Source: Actinacidiphila cocklensis (lineage in GTDB: Bacteria > Actinomycetota > Actinomycetes > Streptomycetales > Streptomycetaceae). From it: DNA of 64,000 nt. Position numbers and translations under genes: made by a program. The stretch is from contig NZ_CAJSLV010000013.1 of NCBI RefSeq assembly GCF_907177275.1, positions 62,001 to 126,000 on the forward strand, given 5' to 3'. This document shows positions 17,060 to 25,873 of the stretch, in pieces; positions within the stretch are counted from its first letter, which is position 1, and each line of letters opens with the position of its first letter. Below the pieces are notes generated by a model. The model had not been told where the DNA came from, did not search any database, and saw nothing but the letters and a program-made list of their open reading frames with translations.

Positions 17060-17711
17060 CGGGGTCCTCCGGCAGGTTCGCGTTGCGGTTGCGGGCGACG
17101 ACGGCCGACACCGCGAAGGCCAGCGGTCCGGCCATGAATCCGGCGAAGGCCGGCACGATGGCGATCAGGGCGGCGGCGAAGGCCATCGCGGTCACCACCA
17201 GGGGCAGCGTGGACGGCATCGACCGCGCGTGGTCCGCGGCGCTGCGGACCGCGTCCCGCCAGGACCGCTCCGCCCCGGCCCGGCAGGCGACCGCCAGCAG
17301 GACGAAGCCCGCCAGCAGCCCGCCGAGCAGCACGAGCGCGGCCGCCTCCAGCGCATAGCCGGGCATCCGGGCGCCGAGGACCACGTGGACCTCGAACCAG
17401 GTCAGCACGGCCACCGCGAGGAGCACGCCCTCCACCGCGAGGCCGGCCGCCAGGTCACGGCGCACCACCGCGGCGAAGGTCCGCAGCAGCGGCAGTTCAC
17501 GCTTGCGGTGCCAGCCCGCGACCACCTCGGCCGCGGCGCACCACGCGGCGCCGGCCGTGACGACCGGCAGCGAGAAGAGCAGGAACAGCGCCCCGACGGC
17601 CATCGTCTCGGCGGCCGTGCGCACCTGCTCCCCGCGCTCCGGGCTCAGCGCCCAGGCCTGCCGCGGCCGGCGTCGGGCGTCGGGTGATCCCTGGAGAGCC
17701 ATCCGCGTCAT
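17052..17711 (-). CDS. DUF624 (YesL-like) membrane protein
   Basis: The 219-residue integral membrane protein has about five hydrophobic helices. The family signature LFLLFSLPVVTAGAAWCAAAEVVAGW lies near residues 42-68. The start ATG 17711 overlaps the permease stop by ATGA (17708-17711). DUF624 includes Bacillus subtilis YesL, encoded in its rhamnogalacturonan-utilisation cluster beside an ABC transporter. Here too it sits directly after two sugar permeases, supporting a pectic-oligosaccharide role. Its activity is unknown; it may aid uptake or assembly of the permease complex. Confidence 0.85.
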   Translation of the reverse strand: MTRMALQGSPDARRRPRQAWALSPERGEQVRTAAETMAVGALFLLFSLPVVTAGAAWCAAAEVVAGWHRKRELPLLRTFAAVVRRDLAAGLAVEGVLLAVAVLTWFEVHVVLGARMPGYALEAAALVLLGGLLAGFVLLAVACRAGAERSWRDAVRSAADHARSMPSTLPLVVTAMAFAAALIAIVPAFAGFMAGPLAFAVSAVVARNRNANLPEDPDA

Positions 17712-18604
17712 CCCTTCAGACCGCTGGAGGTGGCCCCGTCGACCAGCAGCCGCTGGAAGGCGAGGAAGAACAGGAACACCGGCAGCAGCGCCAGGATCGA
17801 CATCGCCATCATCGGGCCGTAGGAGGTCGAACCCGTCTGGTCGACGAAGAGCGAGAGGCCGATCGGCACGGTGAACTTGTCGGTGTCGTTCAGGTACACC
17901 AGCTGCGTGAAGAAGTCGTTCCAGGTCCAGATGAAGCTGAAGATCGCGCTGGTGATCAGTGCGGGACGGGTCAGCGGCAGCAGGATCCACAGGAACGTCC
18001 GGTACGGGCCGCAGCCGTCGATCCTCGCCGCCTCGTCGATCTCCCGCGGGATACCGCGCATGAACTGGACCATGAGGAAGATGAAGAACGCCTCGGTGGC
18101 CAGGAACTTCGGCGCGATGATGGGCAGGTCGGTGTTGATCCACCCGAACTGCTTGAAGATCGCGTACTGCGGGACGATCAGCACGTGGTAGGGCAGCAGG
18201 ATCGTCACCACCATCCCGGCGAACAGGACCGAGCGGCCGCGGAACTCCAGCCGGCTGAAGGCGTACGCGGCGAACGAGCAGGACAGCAGGGTGCCGACGA
18301 CCGCGAGCACCGAGATGAAGAGCGAGTTGACGAAGAACTTCCCGAAGGAGACCCCCGGGTTGGCGTGCCATCCGTCGGGGAAGTTCTGCAGCGTCCAGTG
18401 CAGCGGCCAGGGCCGGTTCGAGGTGACGATCTCGGTGGCCGGCTTGAAGGACGTGCCCAGCATCCAGACGACCGGGTAGATCACCACGAGGACGATGACG
18501 ACGACCCCCACGTGCCACAGCACCGTACGGCCGGCGCGCCGCCCGGGGTTCCGGCGTGCGGCGGCGGTGCCGCCGGGCAGCGCGGGTGCGGTACGAGCAC
18601 TCAT
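17708..18604 (-). CDS. Carbohydrate ABC transporter permease (MalG-like)
   Basis: This 298-residue permease has six predicted transmembrane segments and the EAA loop EIDEAARIDGCGPYRTFLWILLPLTRPAL that docks the ATPase. It is the MalG/CUT1-type partner of the permease encoded just upstream. Its ATG overlaps that stop by ATGA (18601-18604). No ATPase gene is present in the operon, which is normal in Streptomyces, where a shared MsiK-type ATPase serves many CUT1 transporters. Conserved ends are FLAFQRLLVDGATSSGLKG and, at the N terminus, YPVVWMLGTSFKP. Confidence 0.94.
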   Translation of the reverse strand: MSARTAPALPGGTAAARRNPGRRAGRTVLWHVGVVVIVLVVIYPVVWMLGTSFKPATEIVTSNRPWPLHWTLQNFPDGWHANPGVSFGKFFVNSLFISVLAVVGTLLSCSFAAYAFSRLEFRGRSVLFAGMVVTILLPYHVLIVPQYAIFKQFGWINTDLPIIAPKFLATEAFFIFLMVQFMRGIPREIDEAARIDGCGPYRTFLWILLPLTRPALITSAIFSFIWTWNDFFTQLVYLNDTDKFTVPIGLSLFVDQTGSTSYGPMMAMSILALLPVFLFFLAFQRLLVDGATSSGLKG

Positions 18605-19572
18605 CGGTTTCCTCCATCCCCGTAGAAGACCCAGACCCGGGAGACCTTGAACATCAGCGCGGTCAGCACCGCGACGGCCGCCAGCAGGACCCAGGCCATG
18701 GCGGACGCGTAGCCGAACTGGAAGTCGGTGAAGCCCTTCTGGTACAGGTACAGCGTGTAGAAGAGCGTCGAGTCGGCCGGGCCGCCGGTGCCGCCGCTGA
18801 TCACGAACGCCGGGGTGAACGCCTGGAACGAGTTGATCGTCTCCAGCAGCACGTTGAAGAAGATCACCGGCGACAGCATCGGCAGCGTGATGTGCCGGAA
18901 CCGCTCCCACTTGCTCGCGCCGTCGACGTCCACCGCGTCGTACAGCTCGGACGGTATCTGCTTCAGACCGGCCAGGAAGATCACCATCGGCGCCCCGAAC
19001 TGCCAGCAGGCCAGCACGATGATGGCGGGCAGCGCCCAGCTCGGGTCGTTGATGAAGTCGGTCTTCGGCAGGCCGAGCGAGGCCAGCCCGTTGCTGACCG
19101 CGCCGCCCTGCGAGAACAGCGATCGCCACACCAGCGCCACGGCCACGCTCGTACCCAGCAGCGAGGGCAGGTAGAACAGCGAGCGGTACATCCCGATACC
19201 GCGCCGCCTGCGGTTCAGCAGCATCGCCACACCCAGCGCGAGTGCCAGCTTCACCGGCGTCACCACGACCACGTAGGTCAAGGTCACGCGGACCGAGTGC
19301 ATGAACCGGGGGTCGGCCGTGAACATCTGGTGGTAGTTCGCGAAACCGACCCAACTCGGCGACTGCAGCAGGTTGTAGTCGGTGAACGACAGGTACAGCG
19401 AGTAGACCAGCGGCCCGATGGTGAAGATCGCGATCCCGGCGAACCAGGGCAGCAGAAATACGTAACCGGCGGTTCGATCGGCGAAGCCCTGCTTGCGGAC
19501 CGTGCGGTGTTCCTTCGTCGCAGGCGTCGGCGACGCCGGTGCCTGCTTGTCGAGCCTGGCCGTCGAACTCAC
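18601..19572 (-). CDS. Carbohydrate ABC transporter permease (MalF-like)
   Basis: The 323-residue permease has six transmembrane helices, begins with a polar N-terminal 40 residues, and shows the MalF-type start FLLPWFAGIAIFTIGPLVYSL. The EAA loop DAVDVDGASKWERFRHITLPMLSPVIFF is intact. It forms the membrane channel with the next gene product to import an oligosaccharide or sugar acid delivered by the lipoprotein encoded 47 bases upstream. GAGGAGGAA lies in front of the start codon as Shine-Dalgarno sequence. Confidence 0.94.
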   Translation of the reverse strand: MSSTARLDKQAPASPTPATKEHRTVRKQGFADRTAGYVFLLPWFAGIAIFTIGPLVYSLYLSFTDYNLLQSPSWVGFANYHQMFTADPRFMHSVRVTLTYVVVVTPVKLALALGVAMLLNRRRRGIGMYRSLFYLPSLLGTSVAVALVWRSLFSQGGAVSNGLASLGLPKTDFINDPSWALPAIIVLACWQFGAPMVIFLAGLKQIPSELYDAVDVDGASKWERFRHITLPMLSPVIFFNVLLETINSFQAFTPAFVISGGTGGPADSTLFYTLYLYQKGFTDFQFGYASAMAWVLLAAVAVLTALMFKVSRVWVFYGDGGNR

Positions 19573-19619
19573 CAGCTTCCTCCTCTTGTTCTTCTGTCAG
19601 GCCACTGCGGCAGGGGCTG

Positions 19620-20930
19620 TCAGCCGGCGAGAATCTGCTCGGCCTGCTGCATGAAGGACCCCGCGCCCGCGGACGGGCTCTGCTGGCCGAAGCTCACCCC
19701 GCCGTAGATCCGCTGCATCAGGGTGATCAGCTGGCCGTCGCCCTTCGGCGGCGCGGTCGGGGTGGCGGCGAGCTGCGAGGCGTTGGCCGCCTCGAAGTCG
19801 GCGACGGTCTTGTCGTTGCCGGTCGCGGTGGCCGCCAGCTGCTTGCGCACCGCGGTGTTGGGGAAGAGCCCGCGGCTGGTGCCCAGCGCCGCGCCGGCCG
19901 CCTGGTCGTTGACCAGGAAGCTGAGCAGCTTCGCCGCCTCCTTGGGATGCTTGGACTTGGCGTAGACCGACAGCAGCATCGACGGCTTGGCGTACATCCC
20001 GGTCTGCCCGCCCACGGTCGGCAGGGGCACCAGCTCCAGCTTGTCCTTGGTCGCCGCCGCGTGGCTGGCGAAGATGCTGTCGTAGTCCCACTCGGCGGCC
20101 GCGGTGCCCTTGGCCAGCGGGTCCTCGGCGGGGCCGTTGATCAGCGTGGCGGTCTGGTTCGCGGGCGTCGCCGCACCGGACTTGCGCAGGTTGTCGCACA
20201 TCGTCCAGAAGGCCGTCAGGTCGTCCTTGGTGAAGCCGAGCTTGCCCTCGGGGGTGTAGAGCTGCTTGCCCTGCTGCAGCAGCCAGGACTGGAAGGCCGC
20301 CCAGGTGGTGCCCGGGTCGCTGATGCCGTACAGCTTGCCCCCCGACTTGTCGTGCACCTGGGCGCCGTAGGTCGCCACGTCGTCCCAGGTCCAGCCGGCC
20401 TTCGGGACGGCCACGCCCAGCGCTTCGAGCTTGGTGACGTCCACCACGAAGGACTGCGTGGCCTGGCCGAACGGGATCGCGACCTGCTTGGCGCCCTCCT
20501 TGCCGCTGCCGGCGAACTTCGCGTCGAGGCCGGAGATGTCCACGGCGCCGGGACCGGTCGCGAGGTCGAGCAGGGTGCCGCTCTGCGCGTACTGGCTCTG
20601 GTTGCCCCAGTCGATCTGCATCAGGTCGGGAGCGCCGCCGCCGGCGATCTGGGTGGCGAGCTTCTGGTTGTACGGCCCGAAGGTGGCGTACTGCGTGCTG
20701 ACGGTGATGGTGGGGTTGGCCTTCTCGAAGGCCGCGACGGCGTCCTGGGTGGCCTTGGCCCGGGAGGCGTCGCCCCACCAGGAGAAGGACAGCTTGACCT
20801 TGCCGCCGGAGTCGCCCGAGCCACCGGAGCCCCCTCCGCACGCGGTGAGGGAGAGCGAAGCGACCACGGCCGCGGCGACGGCGGTGACCTGGACCGAGCG
20901 ACGGTGCGCGGTGGCGGAACGGGATCTCAT
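19620..20930 (-). CDS. Sugar-binding lipoprotein of ABC transporter
   Basis: This is a 436-residue extracellular solute-binding protein (family 1). The signal peptide ends in the lipobox LTAC with the lipidated Cys31, followed by a Gly/Ser linker. The mature part has FSWWGDASRAKATQDAVAAFEKANP and the DLMQIDWGNQSQYAQSG segment characteristic of CUT1 binding proteins. It captures the sugar at the cell surface and hands it to the two permeases. It is first in the operon and carries a long leader with two LacI-type operator candidates (21006-21066) and a 14-bp tandem repeat. Regulation is therefore probably substrate-induced. Confidence 0.94.
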   Translation of the reverse strand: MRSRSATAHRRSVQVTAVAAAVVASLSLTACGGGSGGSGDSGGKVKLSFSWWGDASRAKATQDAVAAFEKANPTITVSTQYATFGPYNQKLATQIAGGGAPDLMQIDWGNQSQYAQSGTLLDLATGPGAVDISGLDAKFAGSGKEGAKQVAIPFGQATQSFVVDVTKLEALGVAVPKAGWTWDDVATYGAQVHDKSGGKLYGISDPGTTWAAFQSWLLQQGKQLYTPEGKLGFTKDDLTAFWTMCDNLRKSGAATPANQTATLINGPAEDPLAKGTAAAEWDYDSIFASHAAATKDKLELVPLPTVGGQTGMYAKPSMLLSVYAKSKHPKEAAKLLSFLVNDQAAGAALGTSRGLFPNTAVRKQLAATATGNDKTVADFEAANASQLAATPTAPPKGDGQLITLMQRIYGGVSFGQQSPSAGAGSFMQQAEQILAG

Positions 20931-20958
20931 GGGAGGTGCCTTTCTCGGAAGTGCCGGG

Positions 20959-20988
20959 GATACGGGCTGCGGTGGATACGGGCTGCGG
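20959..20988. repeat. 14-bp direct repeat in the ABC operon leader
   Basis: GATACGGGCTGCGG occurs at 20959-20972 and again at 20975-20988, separated by two bases. It lies in the untranslated region 30-60 bases before the binding-protein start codon. Confidence 0.8.
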
Positions 20989-21005
20989 GGCTGATCGGAG
21001 GTGCT

Positions 21006-21066
21006 GTTGTCGTACGTTCACAACCGCGTCACGACGGCCCGTGCCGGGAGGTGGCAGTAAGCGCTT
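21006..21066 (-). promoter_or_regulatory. Two LacI-type operator candidates before the sugar ABC operon
   Basis: GTTGTCGTACGTTCACAAC (21006-21024) has outer arms GTTGT/ACAAC around a central ACGT. AAGCGCTT (21059-21066), followed by GC, is a typical LacI/CcpA-like core. The same AAGCGCTTGC lies in the promoter of the rhamnogalacturonate lyase gene at 23235. They lie 76-136 bases upstream of the binding-protein start. Confidence 0.55.
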
Positions 21067-21134
21067 GCATCGAAGACGGGGCGAAGCGGCCGCCCCGAGG
21101 CGCCGGCGGCCGTATGGAGTTCAGTGCGGTCGAG

Positions 21135-22346
21135 TCACCACGACCTGGTCGTCTCGGCCTCGATGTACTCCAGGTCGAGGCTCTCGCCCAGGCCCGGCTC
21201 CTGGCTGAGGTGGACGTAGCCCTCGGCGTCGATCGGGTCGACGGCTCGGGTCAGGTGCGGTGGCACTTCGTCGAAGTCGTAGAAGGGGTGCAGCAGGCCG
21301 CGTTCGTACCAGCGGCTGTTGGAGACCGCGCCCAGGACGGCCAGCGTGCCCGCCCCACCGCCGTGCATCTCGCAGTCCATGCCGAAGGCCTCGGCGAGGT
21401 GGACGGTCTTGAGCGCGGGGCCGATACCGCCCGCGGTGGGCACCCCGACCCGGAGGATGTCGCAGGCGCCGGCCGTGATCCACTCGGCCCTGGCCTGCTG
21501 CCGGCCCTCGATGCTCTCCGGGCCGATGACCAGGGTGTCCAACTGCCCGGCGAGCCAGCGGTAGGACTGGGTGGAGTGCTCCTCCATCGGCTCCTCGAAC
21601 CAGTGGAATCCCAACCTGTCCAGCGCGCGCCCCAGTTCGAGCGCCTCGGACCTGCTGTACCAGTGGTTCGCGTCCAGCATCAGCGGTACGTCGGGGCCGA
21701 CCGCCTCGCGGACCGCGGCGCAGGCCCTGATGTCCATCGCCACGCTGGGCGCGAAGGACACCGGCGGCATCCAGGTGTGCAACTTGATCGCGTGGTAGCC
21801 GTCGGCGACCAGCTTCTCCGCGAAGGCCGCGTAGTCCTCCGGGGTGGCCAGGCCGCCCGGGATCTCGTCACCGCACATCGTGCTGCCGTAGGCGGGGACC
21901 CTGTCGCGCATGCCGCCGAGCAGCTTCCACACCGGCAGTCCGAGGCGGCGCCCCGCCAGATCCCACAGCGCCTGCTCGACCGCGGCGAGTGTGCGGTCGC
22001 CGAGCGTGCCCGCGCTGCCCCGCTGCCGCCGCGCCAGTTCCTGCCACAACCGTGACCGGTCGAACGGGTCCTGGCCGAGCAGCACCGGCCGTACATGTCC
22101 CTCCAGCTGCGCCTCGCCGACATGAGCCGCGTCGGTGAGGCAGCGGCCCTGGTTGCCCTCGCTGTCGGTGAGGGTGAGCAGGACCCGGTGGACGCTCCGC
22201 CGCTCGCCAGGGTGAGCGTGCCCATCGGAATCGCTCACCAGCCTGGTCGTCGTGCGGAACGACCGGGCTGACACAGCCACGATCGCGGTGGGAGCTATAC
22301 CGGACACCACAGCGCCCCTCATTCCATCCATGTGAACGTAGTTCAT
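21135..22346 (-). CDS. Enolase-superfamily (mandelate racemase-like) sugar-acid dehydratase
   Basis: The 403-residue protein has the capping domain and barrel of the enolase superfamily. Catalytic residues are visible: Lys188 and His190 in AIKLHTW, metal ligands Asp225 (LMLDANHW), Glu251 (WFEEPM) and Glu277 (VIGPESIEG), and His328 (CEMHGGG). This KxH plus His pattern fits acid-sugar dehydratases (galactonate, rhamnonate or fuconate type) better than racemases, but the substrate cannot be fixed. I chose ATG 22346, 12 bases after the probable transcription start and with AGGG nearby; Met also occurs at residues 6 and 9. It lies upstream of and in line with the sugar ABC operon. Confidence 0.88.
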   Translation of the reverse strand: MNYVHMDGMRGAVVSGIAPTAIVAVSARSFRTTTRLVSDSDGHAHPGERRSVHRVLLTLTDSEGNQGRCLTDAAHVGEAQLEGHVRPVLLGQDPFDRSRLWQELARRQRGSAGTLGDRTLAAVEQALWDLAGRRLGLPVWKLLGGMRDRVPAYGSTMCGDEIPGGLATPEDYAAFAEKLVADGYHAIKLHTWMPPVSFAPSVAMDIRACAAVREAVGPDVPLMLDANHWYSRSEALELGRALDRLGFHWFEEPMEEHSTQSYRWLAGQLDTLVIGPESIEGRQQARAEWITAGACDILRVGVPTAGGIGPALKTVHLAEAFGMDCEMHGGGAGTLAVLGAVSNSRWYERGLLHPFYDFDEVPPHLTRAVDPIDAEGYVHLSQEPGLGESLDLEYIEAETTRSW

Positions 22347-22364
22347 CGCCCTAGATGCGTTGGG

Positions 22365-22420
22365 ACGGTACGGCGACTCCGTCGGCAACGTCAATAGGCT
22401 GTCTTGAATCGATTTTGCAA
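22365..22420 (-). promoter_or_regulatory. Promoter and operator candidate of the dehydratase gene
   Basis: On the minus strand, TTGACG (plus 22389-22394), an 18-base spacer and TACCGT (22365-22370) form a promoter ending about 20 bases before the ATG. Immediately upstream lies TTGAATCGATTTTGCAA (22404-22420), an imperfect palindrome sharing TGAATCGAT with other sites in this locus. Confidence 0.5.
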
Positions 22421-23222
22421 CGACGGATGCTCCTGGTGTCGGGAGGGGTGCATGGTTCGTCGGTCGGTGATTCCCGACCGGCGACCGGCGTCTGACGAGG
22501 TGTAGGCCGCGCAGGCTGGGTTGATGCCGTTGCCGGGCGGCGCCTGCCGTGATCGGACCTTCAGGCGGGGCGGTTCCTGCCGTGCGGAAACGTATGGATG
22601 CCCTATGAATCGATGCAGAGCCCTTCGCGGGTGGCGGGCCTGGGCCGTGGACCCCGCTCCCGAGCGCTGCGCGCCCGGCCCCGCGCCGGGGGCTGCCGCG
22701 GACCCGGCGGCGACCGCCGCAGCCTGCGAGCGGGTGGACGCCGTCGTCCACCCGGGTGGCGTCGCCCCTGGAGCGGTCGGCCGGCGCTCCTGAGGAACGC
22801 TCACCCTCTGTGCGGAGGGCGCCGTGCGGGGAACTGCGCGCTCAGCCCCGTACGGGTCGCAGGTCGTCACCTCCAGGAGGGGTGGCCCGGTTCGCCCCGG
22901 GACGCCGGCCCGCGTCGCCGACTGCGCACCCCGAGGCGCGCACCGCGGGTGTTCCTTTCAACCGATTCAATGACGCCGAGCCCCTGCGCACCCCGAAGTG
23001 ACGGGGTGCGCGGTGCGGGCGGCGGCAAAGGGAAGCGGGCCTTCCGCTCGCGCGGGCGCACGGAGGGGCGGGCTGCAGGGCGGTCTGACCTGGGAGTTCG
23101 CCGGCGCTGGTGACCCGGGTGGCGTGCGGCCTCCGGCTGTGAACGGCGGCAGGTGAGTGCGCGCACCCGGGTGCACGGCTCTTGGTGCGCGCCTCTTCCC
23201 TTCCGGGGACCCACTCGCTAGC
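22421..23222. other. 0.8-kb intergenic stretch without a convincing gene
   Basis: No protein-coding frame here shows family motifs; the open frames are Arg/Pro/Gly-rich artefacts of high GC. Notable contents are a TGAATCGAT motif (22606-22614), its relative TTTCAACCGATTCAA (22956-22970), and a 10-bp hairpin (arms 22986-22995 and 23002-23011, loop AAGTGA) that resembles a terminator. A small RNA cannot be excluded. Confidence 0.5.
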
Positions 23223-23250
23223 TTGGTCGCCTGAAAGCGCTTGCTACGTT
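23223..23250 (+). promoter_or_regulatory. Promoter of the PL4 lyase gene with operator in its spacer
   Basis: TTGGTC (23223-23228), 16 bases and TACGTT (23245-23250) form a plausible sigma-70-type promoter. The palindrome AAGCGCTT (23235-23242) lies between the two boxes, where a bound repressor would exclude RNA polymerase. The same core precedes the sugar ABC operon. Confidence 0.55.
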
Positions 23251-23377
23251 TCAATCGCCGATCCGGCGGTCGTGGCAGAGCCGTGCCCCCGCGCCGCCGT
23301 GTGCCCCTACCGGGGTCGACGCCCTGCCGTTCGTGTTCCCCCTGTGTTCCCACTGTCATGCAGCACGAGGAGCCTTG

Positions 23378-25813
23378 ATGTCCTGGCAAGAAAGCCACCT
23401 GAGTCGTCGATCCACGCTGGGTCTCATCGGTGCCGGCGCGGCCGCGACCGTCATGGGCGCCGAGGGCACCGCGTCCGCCGAGCCCGCGGCACCCGCCGCG
23501 GCGCAGAACGCGGGCCACGGCGCCGGCCACGGCGACGCGGTGACGCTGCTGGTCAACGGCAAGCCGGCGAAGGTCGGCAGCTACGCCTTCCCCGCCGAGG
23601 CCGACGAGGTCGTCCTGGACAACGGCCTGGTGCGCTTCACCTTCGGCCGGGACGACGCCGCCGGCGGCGTCGTCACCGGCTGGACGGACACCTCGATCAC
23701 GGCGACCTCCATCGTGGTGAACGGCACCGAGCTGGCGCACAACCTCAACGGCGTGAACCCCCGCGACCCCGACCGCCAGCACTCCTTCTACGTGGACGCG
23801 GGCGGCGGCAAGTCCCGCCTGGTCTGCGGCGAGGTCAAGGTCGTCCGGGTGACCCGCGACCTGGTCGAGGTCGCGTTCGTCGACCTCACCAGCGCACCGC
23901 TGCGCCACGAGCACCACCTGATCATGCGCTCCGGCCGGCGCGGCCTGTACGGCTACAACATCCTGACGGCCACCGCGGCGACCGCGATCAACGAGATCCG
24001 GATGAACACCCGCTGGGACCGCAGCATCCTCGACCACTGCTACAACTGGGAGCGCGGCAAGGGCCGGCAGCCCACGTACGCCTACCTCGCCACCCAGCAG
24101 AGCGTCGGCGACGAGACGTGGCTGGTGGACGGCGTCAACAACCCCGACCTGCCGTCGCCGGAGAGCAACGCGGGCGGGACGGAGCCAGGCGACGTCTACA
24201 CCAAGTACGACTGGAGCCTGTACCACTACGAGAACCCGATGTTCGGCCACTTCGGCAACGGCTTCGGCGTGTGGTTCACCCCGCTGAGCGGCGTGTCCGA
24301 CCAGACCCTCGCCGGCTTCTACGGCGTCGGCCCGCAGCGCCAGGACCTGGCCATCCACCAGGACGCGCTGATCCTCAACTACTTCTCGCCCAACCACTAC
24401 GGCCTGCCCGGCTACAACCTGCCCGAGGGCTACCAGCGGCTGTACGGGCCGTGGTTCACCTACATCACGGTCGGCGACCCGGACCACCCGGACGAGGTCG
24501 TCGACGAGGCCGCCCGCGTCGCCCGGCAGGAGATCGAGGAGAACCGGGCGGGATCGGAGTGGGTCAGCGACCCGCTGTACCCGGCGCCCGGGCAGCGCAC
24601 CACCGTCAGCGGCCGGATACGCATCGCCGACGGCCGCCCCGCGGAGAACCTGTGGGTGCTGCTCAGCACCCAGGACGTGGACGACGTCTACACCATCCAC
24701 GAGGCCACGCACTTCGTCAGGACCGACGCGAACGGCGCGTTCACCATCCCCGGCGTCCCGCCGGCCTGGCAGCCGGGCACCACCGACGCCGGCACGTACG
24801 TCCTCTACGTCTTCGCGGCCGACGGCTCGGTCACCGACCAGTACAAGCAGACCGGCGTCCCGGTGCACGGGCCCGAGCAGAACCTGGGCACGATCACCTG
24901 GTCGCCGACCGGGCACTCCACCTTCCTGTGGCAGATCGGCCGGGCCGACCGCACCGGCGGCGAGTACGCGCTCGCCACCGGGTCGCCGGTCAGGCCCAGC
25001 CCGCGCGACTACTTCAAGCCGGGCCTGATCCCGCTGGAGCTGTCCTTCACCATCGGCAAGGACTGGGAGCCGGAGGACTGGTACTACGCCCAGGTGGGCT
25101 CCGGCATCTGGACGGTGAACTTCCCGCTCGACGCGCCGCTGGACGGCACCGCGTACCTGACGGTGTCCTCGTCCATGCAGTCGGGCAAGCCGCCGGTCGT
25201 CACCGTCAACGGCACGGCCGCGGGCGTCACCGGCTCGCTGCCGAACCACAACGACTCCACGATCGGCCGGCAGGCCGACCGCAGCGGCTACCCGCGGCTC
25301 GCGGTGCTGACCTTCCCCGCCTCGCTGCTGACCGCGGGTGACAACACCATCACCTTCACCACCGGCGACGGCGGCGCGTCCGGCACCCCGCAGCCCAACC
25401 CGCCCTCCGGCGGCTTCGGCTGGGACACCGTCGTCCTGGAGGTCGACGGTGCGCAGCCGGCCAGACCGGCCCGGCTGGCCGGCAAGGTCACCTGCCTGGG
25501 CACCTCGCGCGGCCTGAGCACCTGGCGGGTGGAGGTCGCCAACAACGGCTCGGGACCGGCCAACGACGTCCGCCTGGACGCCCTCGACTGGTCGGACGGC
25601 CCCAAGGGCGGGGACCGGCCCGCGGTCGTCGGCGCCGACCCGAACAGCTTCCCGGTCCCGGTGGCCGCCACGATCCCGCCCGGCGGGTCGGCGACGGTGA
25701 CCGTGACCACGCAACTCAGCCGGCCGCCCGGCGGCTCGGGCGCGCTGGAGTTCGGCGTCACCGCCGACGGCGGACGCACCCGCACCACGGCCGCCGGCCG
25801 CCCGGGTCGCTGA
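23378..25813 (+). CDS. Secreted PL4 rhamnogalacturonate lyase
   Basis: The 811-residue enzyme cleaves the rhamnogalacturonan I backbone of pectin by beta-elimination. The start ATG 23378 follows AGGAG; a twin-arginine-like leader (SRRSTLGLIGAGAAATV) shows export. The catalytic supersandwich is at about 60-410 (VVLDNGLVRFTFGR, YNILTATAATAINEIRMNTRWDRS, NYFSPNHYGLPGYNLPEGYQRLYGPWF). Next come the FnIII-like domain (SGRIRIADGRPAENLWVLLS, about 425-510) and the CBM-like domain (TFLWQIGRADRTGGEYA... GFGWDTVVLEVD, about 520-690). An extra C-terminal CARDB-like beta domain of about 110 residues is unusual for the family. It is the clearest pointer to pectin as the substrate of this locus. Confidence 0.93.
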   Translation: MSWQESHLSRRSTLGLIGAGAAATVMGAEGTASAEPAAPAAAQNAGHGAGHGDAVTLLVNGKPAKVGSYAFPAEADEVVLDNGLVRFTFGRDDAAGGVVTGWTDTSITATSIVVNGTELAHNLNGVNPRDPDRQHSFYVDAGGGKSRLVCGEVKVVRVTRDLVEVAFVDLTSAPLRHEHHLIMRSGRRGLYGYNILTATAATAINEIRMNTRWDRSILDHCYNWERGKGRQPTYAYLATQQSVGDETWLVDGVNNPDLPSPESNAGGTEPGDVYTKYDWSLYHYENPMFGHFGNGFGVWFTPLSGVSDQTLAGFYGVGPQRQDLAIHQDALILNYFSPNHYGLPGYNLPEGYQRLYGPWFTYITVGDPDHPDEVVDEAARVARQEIEENRAGSEWVSDPLYPAPGQRTTVSGRIRIADGRPAENLWVLLSTQDVDDVYTIHEATHFVRTDANGAFTIPGVPPAWQPGTTDAGTYVLYVFAADGSVTDQYKQTGVPVHGPEQNLGTITWSPTGHSTFLWQIGRADRTGGEYALATGSPVRPSPRDYFKPGLIPLELSFTIGKDWEPEDWYYAQVGSGIWTVNFPLDAPLDGTAYLTVSSSMQSGKPPVVTVNGTAAGVTGSLPNHNDSTIGRQADRSGYPRLAVLTFPASLLTAGDNTITFTTGDGGASGTPQPNPPSGGFGWDTVVLEVDGAQPARPARLAGKVTCLGTSRGLSTWRVEVANNGSGPANDVRLDALDWSDGPKGGDRPAVVGADPNSFPVPVAATIPPGGSATVTVTTQLSRPPGGSGALEFGVTADGGRTRTTAAGRPGR

Positions 25814-25821
25814 GCGCACCC

Positions 25822-25860
25822 GGGTCCGCCCGTCCGGCGACGTGCCGGACGGGCGGACCC
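25822..25860. terminator. Perfect 17-bp hairpin between converging genes
   Basis: Arms 25822-25838 and 25844-25860 with loop GACGT. It lies between the PL4 gene end and the end of the amidase gene on the other strand. Confidence 0.85.
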
Positions 25861-25873
25861 GCGGCGCCGGGCC

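Noticed and set aside
22598..23113. A protein-coding gene in the 1-kb gap before the PL4 lyase
   Set aside because: The open frame encodes an Arg/Gly/Pro-rich sequence with no motif, no ribosome site and no codon-position bias; similar frames arise by chance at this GC content.
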